Source: Leucaena leucocephala
Taxonomy: Eukaryota; Streptophyta; Magnoliopsida; Fabales; Fabaceae
Assembly (NCBI GenBank): GCA_037074615.1
Contig: CM073545.1
Location: forward strand, 13,844,001 to 13,908,000
Length of the DNA stretch: 64,000 bases
Direction: 5' to 3'
A program made the translations under genes and the position numbers. Positions 35,441-45,660 of the stretch are shown one piece after another; the first letter of the stretch is position 1; each line of letters starts with the position of its first letter. The notes below the pieces were generated by a model. It was not told the DNA's origin. It was given only the letters and a program-made list of their open reading frames with translations, and ran no database searches.

Positions 35441-35845
35441 CTAATGATCATAAGAAAAAAAAATATTTAGGAAGTTGGGATTTGAAAAGCAAAATACTAG
35501 AGAGGCACTATAAAACCTCAAATCTGGAGCTTTGGCATCTGAGGCAACAGAAGAACTTGAAGAACAACACATTTTCTCGTAATTGCCCATATAAGAGAAA
35601 ATCGATATATAAGGAAGCAGAGAATCTAATTCATGGAGAAATTTTAAGGTAAATAAGTAAAAGAAAGAAAGAAAAATCACTTCATAACAATTCTCAACAT
35701 TTCTCGGAAGCCAAACATAGATATGCATAAGGCATAAGGAAAAAGAGTATTACAGGTGTTGACGATAGAGTGGCCATGACTGCTTTACCGGTGCTTGTAC
35801 TTCACTATGCTCCGATATCTTCCACTGTCTTCGACTTGACAGGAG
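35441..35845 (-). other. Possible gene fragment, unrecognised
   Basis: On the minus strand a short start MATLSSTP (from 35,775) is followed by a possible donor cct/gtaata, and 35,600-35,441 holds an open stretch with CCSSSSSVASDAKAPDLRF. It is unique to unit 2 and G+C-richer than its surroundings. It could be a captured or degraded 5' gene end. I cannot name it. Confidence 0.25.
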
Positions 35846-35849
35846 TAAT

Positions 35850-35900
35850 GGGTGGGAGGGAGGGAGGGGGCGGGAGGGAGGGGAGTGAAAGGGAGGGAAA
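35850..35900 (+). other. G-quadruplex-prone G-run array
   Basis: At least nine runs of three or more G separated by one or two bases (gggtgggagggagggaggg, then ggggcgggagggagggg). It stands out in a region otherwise near 70 percent A+T, and lies upstream of the possible minus-strand gene fragment. Confidence 0.8.
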
Positions 35901-36104
35901 CGCAAGGCAGGTGGTGCGCGTAGGCCTCCAAAATGGAAGTGTAATAAAGAGAAGCAGGATGGGATGTGGGGATATTAGATGGACCCACAAAATTCCAACA
36001 TCAAAATTATGATTTTGTCCAAAACAAAAGTTATTTACAGCTTGAGTTGAGTATAAAGGGAGGAGGGTTCATCCCCGTAAGATATCGAATCACGACTTCA
36101 TTTT

Positions 36105-36715
36105 GAAAGATGATAATTTTAGATAAGTTATTAAAAATAAATTTAAAAATTATAAAAAATTTTATAAACTATTTAATAATATTTTATTTTTATTTTTTCT
36201 CATATTCTCTCTTCTCCCTTCCCCTCTCCCTCTCTTCTATCTTCTTTTCTCTTTTCTGCAATTATTATCATATTGCTACCTTTGTCGTTGTTGTCATGGC
36301 CGCTATTTTCTTCCTCCGTCATCAGATCTTCTTCCTCCATCGTCAGATCACTTCCATTACTAGTCTTCTTCCTCTATCGCTAGTGAACGTGGTCTTCTTC
36401 CTCCGTCACATCTCTTCTTCCTCCATCGTTGGTATTTTCTTCTTCCTCTGTCGCTGGTCATCCTCTGTCATCTTTCATCTTTCTCCGTCGGTGATAGAAG
36501 AGAAAAAAAAATAGAAATTAATTATTTTTTTATAAAAGCATACCCTTTATAATAATTTACTAATATCAAAGGTCCTTTTAGTAATAATTATCCAAAAACT
36601 CATTTATTCTCAACCACTTTTATTTCATAAATTCTTCTCCAAAAACTCTTTTTCAAAAGCTGTTCAAAAGCCATTTTTTCATAAACATTTTTCCAAAAGT
36701 CTATCTAAATATGCC
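36105..36715 (-). mobile_element. Tourist-like MITE, copy M5, reversed
   Basis: Right end aagtctatctaaatatgcc and internal attatccaaaaactcattta follow the family in reverse. The interior (36,260-36,490) is G+C-rich with repeated cttcttcctccatcgtc-like triplets, unlike the purine-rich M2 and M6 but like M1 and M7. The encoded frame is low-complexity and not a gene. Confidence 0.6.
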
Positions 36716-37288
36716 TTTAATTGCCAATGTTATAGATATTTGGAAGGGAAAATATAGTTAAGATCTTAGTTAAGATCATGGCTAATCACTAGTATGACTT
36801 CTATAAATAGGGGTCTTAAGTAAGGGATTTAAATGTAGGATTATGTAATCTTTATTATAGTAAGAAAGAGGATAATTTGAATTTATTTTCATAAAATCTC
36901 ATAAGTTATGAGATTTATTTATCACTTTTTAGTAAGGGTAGATCAATTGTGAATTTAGTAATGAGCTTATTACTCTATGGATAATGAAGATATTCTGCTT
37001 CAGTTAATATTCTTAACAATAAAAAAGTCTCAATCAGTATAAATTTGTTGCTAATTTTTTTATTGAAATTTATTATTGTTAGCTTCTAAGTTGTCAAAAC
37101 AAAACTTTTCAGTAATTAAATTTCTTTTTATGACTTTATTATAATTTTTCCAATTTTTAATTACAAGAAGTACCTATATTTAATGTTAGATAATACTTCA
37201 AATAAAATTATCTCAAATAAAAAAATGCATATGTTTATAAAAAAAAGGTAGTTACACATAATTAAATACTACTATACTTTACGTAGTA
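36716..37288. other. Duplicated spacer
   Basis: Aligns with 15,605-16,175, for example tataaatagggg-tcttaag versus tataaatatgggtcttaag. No gene is seen. Confidence 0.6.
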
Positions 37289-37788
37289 GTGTGTGTTTGG
37301 ATATATTTTTAAAAAAGGGTTTATAAAAAAAAGGGCTTTTGGGTAACTCTTGGAAAAGGGTTTTTAGAAAAAAGTTTATAAAAAAAAAGTGGTTCTGGAT
37401 AAATGAGTGTTTGGATAGTTATTACAAAAGGGCTTTTCGTAATTGAAAAATTATTAAAAAAGGTATAATTTTATTAAAAGTATGAGAGAGTAAAGATGAG
37501 AGATGGTGAAGATAGAAGAGAGACGAGAGATAGTGAAAAAGATAAATGAGAGAGTAGAGAGGGTGTAAGAAAAAGTAAGGATAAAATAATAATTGAGTTG
37601 TTCATAAGCTCTTTTATTATTCTAAAAGCTACTCTTACTAGCTTATTTGAAACTATAGTTTTAAACTATGATTTGGTCCATAAGCCCTTTTGGATAAATA
37701 TGACTGTTTATTTTAAAATTTCTCCAAACTGATATTTAAGCTAAAAGTTTTTTTAAAATCTAGATCTGAGGGTTTCCCAAACAGACCC
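37289..37788 (+). mobile_element. Tourist-like MITE, copy M6, with empty-site proof
   Basis: A 500-bp insertion with ends gtgtgtgtttgg and, reverse-complemented, gggtctgtttgg. In unit 1 the target is uninterrupted (acgtaataaaaag at about 16,170), while here acgta and gtaataaaaag flank the element, fitting a 3-bp gta duplication. Short target duplications and G-rich ends of this form are typical of Tourist/PIF-Harbinger MITEs. No coding sequence. Confidence 0.75.
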
Positions 37789-37892
37789 GTAATAAAAAGA
37801 AATCATATGAATTTATTAATGAGTCCTATTAAATCAAAACTTTATAAATATACAACTTACATTCGCAAATATAGATTACTATTGTTTAATAT

Positions 37893-38550
37893 AGGGCTTG
37901 TTTAGATAAGATTTTATAAAATAGATTATAAAAATAGGACTTTTGGATAATTTTTTTAAAAAAATTAGAGTAGAGTTTATAAAAAAATAATTTTAAATAA
38001 ATAAATATTTAGATAATTATTATTACATTTTTTTATAAATAATAAGAAATAAAAAAAATATCACTGTAACATCACATACGCGTCTTCCACTATGCAGCGT
38101 CTTCCCCTTTTCTCTTACCTGCGTCTTGTCCCTTCTCTCTATATCTCATCTTCTCCTTCCCCTTCTCTCAAATGCGTCTTTCATTGATAGTGATGATGAA
38201 CGGAGGAAGAGGAAGATGACGTGCACTACGATGGACCTCTTTTTCCTTTTCATTCTCGACAACGGACCTGCGACTTCTCCTTCCTCCACTAGTGATGCCT
38301 AGAAATAGCGAGGGAGAGAAGACGTGCTTAAAGATAGGGGGGAATGAGAGATAAAATAATAATTAAATAATTTATAATTTTTTTATTATTTTAAAAATTA
38401 TTTTTAATAATTCATCTAAAATTATGAGTTGATTTAAATTTTTTTTAAAATAAATATAATTATTTATTTTAAAATTTTTTAAACTAAAATTTAGACTATA
38501 AATTTTTTTAAAATTAATATTTTAATATCTTCTAAATACTCATATATTAA
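37893..38550 (+). mobile_element. Tourist-like MITE, copy M7
   Basis: Starts gggcttgtttagataag. The right part carries ctaaaatttagactataaat. The interior (38,070-38,330) is G+C-rich with cgtcttccac and gatgatgaacggaggaag. Unit 1 lacks it: the flanks at 16,265-16,300 are adjacent there. The exact right end is uncertain. Confidence 0.6.
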
Positions 38551-41500
38551 AATTATTTTTTTTAGTATAAAATTAATAATATCGGCACCTTTTGAAAAAA
38601 AATCCTAATCGATAATACAAGTCACCTAAGAAAATAACTACTATTAATTATTACCTCTTCTAGAAGGTATTTGGTCTTATAAAACTTTTTTAATAGTTTC
38701 AATGAGTATATCTTTTTATATATGTGTAGTGATGAGGTTTAAAAAAATTAATAATATATTGACACGTAGTATAATTAATAATAATATTAAAAATTATTTA
38801 AATTTTATAACCAATTTAATATTTTTAATTATTTTTATTAATATATATGAATTGGTTAGAAATTTTTTATTTTTTAAACTATTTACCAATTCATATTACC
38901 AACTATTCAATTTGGAGATTCATAGTTACTTCTTTTAAGATATGTGTTTCCTTTAAAAATTGAACTCGAGATTTGAATAGATATAACGAAACCTTATGCC
39001 ACTAGGCCAACTAACTTTATGCTGGTCTCAATTCTTTTTTTTCTCTAAATACATATATCCTCATATTAAGAATAATCTTATACAAAATATTAGCATATTT
39101 ATTTAAATTTTTATTTTATATTATAAAAGACTACTATATTTTATTAGACATAACCCGTCTATTGGTTTCTATGAAGTCTTTTCATCTTTTGAGTTTTGTC
39201 CCCCGACTTTTGTCCCTTGCTGATGTTTTTCTATGCCAGCTCCATGATGTATTTTTTTTATCCTATCCTAATTATGTCCAAGATGTTTTTATCATATATC
39301 ATATTATCTTATTTCTATTGACAACTTGTCATCCAAAAACTAAGATTACTATGAGAGACCTAATTAAGAATTTCTGCACATTGTTAAAAGAACAAAATGC
39401 CATCTATAGTTGAAAGGGTAAGAAAATTGATAAAAAATTAAAATAAAACTGAGAAACTAAAATTACTTGATGTTATTTAAAAAAATGCTTGAAATTAATG
39501 TAGTTTTACAATTTAAGACTTTAGGAAGGTGGAATGTATGGTTTATAAATAGTTAATTAATTTAATGATGAATAAGAGTCAGTTGCAATAAAAATCTAAC
39601 GTATTCTTCTCTTTAGAATATACGAGTATAATTTTTTCTTAAAAGTATTTCTTATTTTTGCTTATTAAAATACCAATGGGTGAAAAAAAGTTTAGTACAG
39701 AACCTCGAAAGAAAACTTCAACACCTAAATTTTGTTGGAAATATAGCATTTCGATAACTTTATACGAGTATTTAATTTGAACACATTTAGTTCAATATTT
39801 TTATTTTTTGATTAACTTTTGGTTCAGTTATGACTTATGATTATTGAATATCAATAACTATTACGAAATAGATTCAAAAGAAATTTGAAAGCTCACCATA
39901 TTTTGACTTTGGAAAAATATTTTGAAGTTACAAAAATTTGTGTAACTACGATTTTAACAGATTATTAGTATTCAAGAAAAAAAAAATCATCATATCTTAT
40001 TGTAAAAAAAAATAATTTATTTAATCAAAACCAAAATCAAGCCTATATTTACCTTCGATTTTTTAATTAAATAGGGGTATTCTAATCTTTTAATGACATA
40101 AAGAAACCTAATAAAGCCTCTTATTTCATGGTTGGCGCAGATGGTAAGGAACATGCTCATATCTCACAATAATGCGAGTTCGATTCTCGTTATTGTTGTG
40201 AGGACTCCTTTAATAGGTGATATCGTAAGTCTCCTATAAGTATTCTCTGAGCCCTAAAGATGTATCCTAACCTTAGTAGGGGACTGGTACTGATCCTATC
40301 TAAATTTTTTTATAAAAAAAAGTCCAAATTTAAATTTTGCTATTTTATTTAAATTTAATTAGCATTTTACCAACCCAATAAATTGCCCTTACAAATTATT
40401 GATTTTTACTTTTCTTCATTTTACTTTTTGTAAAGAATATTTAAATCAAACAATCACTTGCACACATAATTTATTTACTTTAATTTATATATTTAGTGAA
40501 TTATTTTTACTTTTTATTATTTAGATAATTTCAACTACGCATATTGTTTTCATATATATATATAATATTCACATCTTATCTTATAAAGAGTAAAACTTAT
40601 ACATTTTATATTTTAGAAAAAAAATTAATATCGTTATAATTTTACCTTATTTTTAACTGACTCCTTGTATTTTTTATGGGCAAAATTTAGGTCAAATTAT
40701 TTAAATATATTAAATTAAGTTATTTAATTATACTTATTATTTTATTATTGTTTATTGTTAAAATATATATTTATGCACTTGTAATATTTATCTATGAACA
40801 CTTGTAATATTTTGTAGAAGCTCTAGTAATATAAATTATGATTTAAAAATTCATATGAATACTTATTATTTTGTTAGTATTAGTTATTAAAATATGTGTA
40901 TAAACTTTAAATTCAGCTATGAAATATGAAATCTTATTATTTTACTACTATTAGTTTAGTTGTTAAAATCTATATATATAATTGTATATTTATCTACAAA
41001 AGTTTGACTTAATAGATATAATTAATTATTTTATTAGATCTTTATAGTGTCATCAATTGTATAAGTCTCTATGGCGGATAGGCATAATTTGTTAATTTGT
41101 TAACAATAGATGACATAATTCTAGACTTTATCGGTTAAAACTCTTTTTACTTGTATCAAAGCTGGTTGGTAGCTAATTTTTTTAATTTAGGATTAAATTA
41201 ACACATAGAATTTCTTCAATAATATATTATATAACCAAAAAAGCTCAAATCATTCCAAAATCATAAACAAGAAGCTACTAAGGCAAACGGGGCAACTCCA
41301 TTATAATTTAAAGGCCAATAACAGAGGATGAATTCTTTCTTCGAAATTTCCAGAATGGAACACCTAAACATCTAAACAGCACCATTTAAGCCCGCAACAG
41401 GACCTAAAATTTTCTACCAGTGTGGATGGCATGAATTACATAGTATGAAAGATGAGATATTATTCGTGGCTCATTAATTGTTTAAGTTTTAAAATTTATA

Positions 41501-41760
41501 TATATAGGGATTGATACCAGAAACGGAGCTACAAACGCTGAGATGAGAAGAAGTAGAAAGCAGATGGCATGATCACGATGATGTAGATGCAAATATGAGA
41601 CCTTGAGGTATGATCAATCGTAAATAAATAAGACATTCTATCACTTGGATATCACCAACATGGCAACATTAGGTAATTTTCTTATTTGGCATTGGTAAGA
41701 ACAAAAAAAAAAGCAGGTAAAAGAGAACTAACACTCAAATATATTTGTGGACAAGAAGTT
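38551..41760. other. Duplicated spacer between ankyrin B and KRI1
   Basis: Aligns with 16,310-20,590. It lacks the unit-1 Mutator-like MITE and 159-bp duplication and carries a SINE at 40,130. 41,150-41,600 has no unit-1 partner that I could see. No coding sequence is supported. Confidence 0.6.
40130..40320 (+). mobile_element. tRNA-derived SINE
   Basis: Inserted only in unit 2 (uninterrupted region at about 18,760). The 5' part has an A box TGGCGCAGATGG (40,133-40,144) and a B box GTTCGATTC (40,178-40,186). It ends in an A/T-rich tail ataaaaaaaa. Size about 190 bp. The structure of tRNA-like head, unrelated body and simple tail is that of a plant SINE. The flanking duplication is not clean. 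Confidence 0.65.
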
Positions 41761-41779
41761 AAATCCAAAATTGCAGCAC

Positions 41780-42082
41780 TCGTTATATCAATAAAAATAC
41801 AAAATTGTAACAAAAAAAAATAAAAATACAAAATTATGACATGAGGAATCGGTCAAAAATGAAGTGAGAGTCCCACTAGAAGTTCTGGTCATGATGAATA
41901 AATTTACTTGTTCCCTAATCTACCCGACAAAAAAATGAAGAGAGAGACAAGCACAAACAATTCCCATCAAGAACTTGAATCAACAAATCAACTGAACTCC
42001 GGAACTTGTGAACTGCAATGTCAATCTCCAGCTCTATAATTTCATATCCGGCAAATGTGGTTTCTTGGACGGTTGGCTCCTT
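41780..42082 (-). other. Spliced 3' UTR exon of KRI1
   Basis: After the KRI1 stop the sequence ggcag/gtaatt (about 42,285) is a donor, and ttttgtag at 42,083 an acceptor. The exon is well conserved in unit 1 (from 20,831). A frame in it (ETTFAGYEIIELEIDIAV) is open in both copies, but it does not join the KRI1 frame through these sites, so I call it untranslated. Confidence 0.4.
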
Positions 42083-42298
42083 CTACAAAATTACAAACAC
42101 AAGTTACAACAAAGCCTAATCTATCACAGGGCATGAATCCGCTTTTTGTCGGATAAAACTGAAATAAACTGCCTTACAAATAAGATATGAAAACTTGATA
42201 TAATCAACCAGCTATTGATATTAATGATAAACATTGTTTATATATCTGATTAAAAAAAATTCAGGAAAAGAATTACCTGCCAAAAATATTGCAAGCGT

Positions 42299-44293
42299 TT
42301 ATTGCTTTCTTTTATCCTTTGATTTAGATTGTTGCTGCCCATAATATGCTTTATGCCTAGACAATGAAAACTTAAGATGAGCCATATTTTGCTTTCTCCT
42401 GGCTTTTCGAGATAAACTTTTTGTCTCAACATTTAACTCCTCTGCTGATGCTTTATCGTTGTCCCCCAATCTATCTGATGAAGTTGACTTGCTGGCATCT
42501 TCACCTGATATTTTGTTTTTGTTCTTCTTGTCCGAACGTTTTGAATGAAGGAGCTCTTTAGCCTTCTTCTTCAGCTCATACTTCTTTTGTTTGCTTAACT
42601 TCCATTCCTCCTCCCTATAAGGAGCAAGTTTTTTCAAGGAAATATATTGATTCAACTCTTTTTCATCCATCATCAGTAATTCTGAGACGCTCAAGCCAAA
42701 TCTGTTTGGCGTTGTTTTGGCATACTTGAATCTTGTCTTCAAGTCCCCAATGGTACCCTCATAATCTAATTTATAATACTCATCCATCATTGCCTGTCTT
42801 GCTTTCTCCAACAAAGCTGTTTTTCGCTTCCTCTTCCGCTTACCTTCCTCGTGAACTTGTTCTTCTTTGTTTTCTTCCTCCTCTTGGAGGTCATGATCAC
42901 TGCCATTCTCCATATTTTGTTTCAATGCTCGTTCCCTTGTAGCAAGAAACCCATCGTCGGACCCATACACATCCCAGTCTTTAGGAAGTCCAAGCAATTC
43001 ATCGTCCTTTACAAAATCAGGCTTCTCCATTTCATGATCGTGGCCACAAAAATCTGAGTCAGCATCTTCTGCATTATAATATTTTTCATCAAATGCGGCT
43101 TTCATCATCTTATCAAACTCCTCAGGGTCAAATTCCTCTTCTAGTTCTGCAGCAGACAGTGGGATAATATCATCATCATTAATTCCTGCAGTCTTCATTA
43201 TCTTTTTGACCTTCTCCTGCATCTCTTGTTTCTTCAAATTCTTCAAATGTTTCAACTCCTCCTCCCTCTCCTTCTGTGCTATTGCCATTCTCTCCTCTTT
43301 GCTTTTCCTCTGTTCCTTCCTTGCATTTGTCTTCTTCCTCACTGATCCTTCCACATGCAGAGGATGACCTAACACCCTGTCTTCCTGATTTTCTTGATAT
43401 CTGTATTCGTAATCTTCCTGTCTTTCAAGATCACTCTCCTCTGAGTCTGATACCCATTGCAAGTTTTCCTGATCAAGGCCCAAATTTTCTCCCCTTTTGT
43501 CAGTCCACATCTCGTTCATGAAATAGTTTTTCAGAAACTTGGAATTTTCATTTTCATCTGCATCTTCACCAAAGTACTCATCCAATTCCTTTCCATATTC
43601 CTCACCATCACTTTCTCTTTTGTTGTCACCTGCCTTCTCCTTCACTACAAAAAAATCCTCTTCATGATCATTTAAACCTTCCTTTTCAGACGCATCAAGA
43701 AAAGCGTTTTTCAATTCTTCTTGCTCATCAACATAAGTCTTTTATACATCTTTGTCCTCCCCAATCAAATGCTTTGCCATCGTATCTGTCAAATGCAATG
43801 ACTTCTTACTCTTCTTATTTTCTGATATACCTCTCTCCTTCCCATCACTTACATCCCCAAAATCTGGTCCCTCCTCAATCAAATGGTTTGCCATCACATC
43901 CTTCAAATACATCCGGTTTTTACCACTCTTATCTTTAGAATAGACTTTCTCCTTTTCATTGCTTCCCTCTTCACTGCTATCATCTGACTCAAAAAGCTTA
44001 ACATCTTTTTGCTTGAGACGGGGGTCCTTCTTCTTCACCTTAATTAAGCAATCAAAAAACTTCTTCTTTGTCCTTCTAGAAATTTTTAGTTCCTCATCAT
44101 CAGATGATTCATCACTATCAGAAGATGAGGATGAAGATGAAGAGATGAGACCCTTCTTTTTTAACTCCTCAAGACGCTGGAGATCCTCCCGTTTCTTGTT
44201 GTATTCAAATCTGCGAGCATACTCCTCATTTATCTTGACTTCTGATACGTCATCATTTTCTGAGTCACTGCCATCAAAAAGTTGGAGAGCCAT
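42299..44293 (-). CDS. KRI1: KRI1 homolog, interrupted by an in-frame stop
   Basis: Apart from one TAA the frame is open for 665 codons in a single coding exon. The N-terminus MALQLFDGSDSEND and INEEYARRFEYNKKRE are typical of KRI1. A Ser/Asp/Glu-rich acidic and Lys-rich middle follows, then the Kri1 C-terminal block FGLSVSELLMMDEKELNQY with KKLAPYREEEW at about residues 525-560. Yeast Kri1 is a nucleolar factor of 40S ribosome assembly that works with Krr1; plant copies are presumed equivalent. TAA at 43,742-43,744 is codon 184, between IGEDKDV and KTYVDEQEELKNAF, in the same frame on both sides and with no usable splice sites around it. The start at 44,293 lies 3 bases inside the exon (acceptor cccacag at 44,297), downstream of a 5' UTR intron. 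It is either a recent nonsense allele or an error in this one base. Confidence 0.8.
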
Positions 44294-44296
44294 ATC

Positions 44297-45660
44297 CTGT
44301 GGGAGACCAATCTCTATCAATTTGCAACATAGCAACACAAAAATGTTATGAAAGAAAGTAGCGATAGCAACTGATAAAAATGGATGGAGATAGAACCTAT
44401 GACAAATATATAAAACTAAGCTCTGATCTCAAAGTAAATGGAGACAAAAAAGGCTACCGAGAAAGCTCTTTTACCCATATATATTTTTTTCTAATTTTAA
44501 AATAACCCTATTTTTCAACAAACAAAACTTACTAACCTTTACTGAGCACAAAAACTGACTAATGGCACTTCTAAAGTTCTAAACAGAATACCAAAGGAAA
44601 ACCACCTAAATACAACAAATAAAACTTTAAAATTCACACCACAATAAATAATGCTAGTGAGAGATAGTATTTAAATTGCACAGATCTCAAATTGGAGGTT
44701 CTTTGCTCTCGATGTCAATGAAGACTTTGAATATAAATTAATGATGAACCTGGCATGTCATACTTTAAGACAAAAATCATGCCAAGCACAAAATGTTGCA
44801 CTAAAAGATAGATGCTAAAAGTCTAAACAAAACCAAGCTGTGCACCAGTTCAAAATGCAGAATTTTGACATAAAGCAGCACTTAGAAATGCAGAATTTTG
44901 TACACATTCATCCATGTTATATTAACACTATTGAGCTTGAAATTGAGAATTTGTTAAAAGTATGTTTACAAAGTACTAAAAGAAAACGAAAGATAAAGAT
45001 AGCCGAGAGTTTGGAAAAGAAATCCGTGACTATTTATGCCAGCAAAATACAAACAGTTCAAAACAATGATGGATAAGTAAAACTAATCAAAGGGAATATA
45101 ATAGAATAGAAGCACCTTTGGAGAAACGAAGTGAAGAAGAGTGACTATTAACGTATCTAATTTCTAATGATTTATTGCTCCCCATGGAAATTTTTGTCTT
45201 TGAAATTGAAAGTTAATAGTCATGAAGACAGGGTAATTCCAATTAGCATTCTAATACTGCATTAATCACTTAAGAGGTCAATGGAATTAGTTCAAAGTTT
45301 TAGAAAGCTCAAGAGCAACCGTAGCAAGCAAACAATAAAGATGCACAAAGTGTGGATTGAAAATCAATAATCAAACATGGAGGAGAGAGCAGAACCACCA
45401 AGCATGCTTCCACATCTTCGAAATGCAGAAAAGGCCAATCAATTGAAAATCAATAATACCTCTTGAAGAGACTACCGGAGAGAGGTGGTCGTCGGCAGTA
45501 ACAAAGAGAAACGAATATAGAATCAGTGTTTGCTGAAAGAGCAGGACGACGAGACTCGGGGCTCGCGAAAAGGGAAGTACGCCGGCTAGAGTGGGCAGGG
45601 GGAAGCGATTGAGCGGAGGGGAACTGGAACAGGGAAATTGGCGAATTAGGGATTTTATTC
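44297..45660 (-). promoter_or_regulatory. KRI1 5' UTR exon, leader intron and promoter
   Basis: A G+C-rich pyrimidine leader at about 45,640-45,460 ends with donor caagag/gtatta. The intron runs to 44,297. A telo-box-like aatccctaat (minus, about 45,646-45,656) fits promoters of ribosome-biogenesis genes, but is one base off the usual aaaccctaa. The intron (1.16 kb) holds no gene. Confidence 0.5.

Larger units (their letters stand above)
22556..42925. repeat. Unit 2 of a tandem segmental duplication
   Basis: Unit 2 is the direct repeat of 1-21,596. Homology ends at 42,925, inside the KRI1 coding region; beyond it KRI1 continues here, while unit 1 switches to unrelated sequence. Unit 2 holds its own insertions: five or more Tourist-like MITEs between 30.5 and 38.6 kb, a SINE at 40,130, and a block at about 34.6-36.7 kb with no unit-1 partner. 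Exons are far more alike than spacers, as expected for an old duplication with some constraint or gene conversion. Confidence 0.85.

Noticed and set aside
36110..36514. 134-codon plus-strand protein
   Set aside because: Lies within MITE M5 and consists of repeated Phe/Leu/Ser triplets from the element's pyrimidine-rich core.
42733..44351. Several plus-strand frames across KRI1
   Set aside because: Mirror frames of the acidic, low-complexity KRI1 coding sequence, without independent support.
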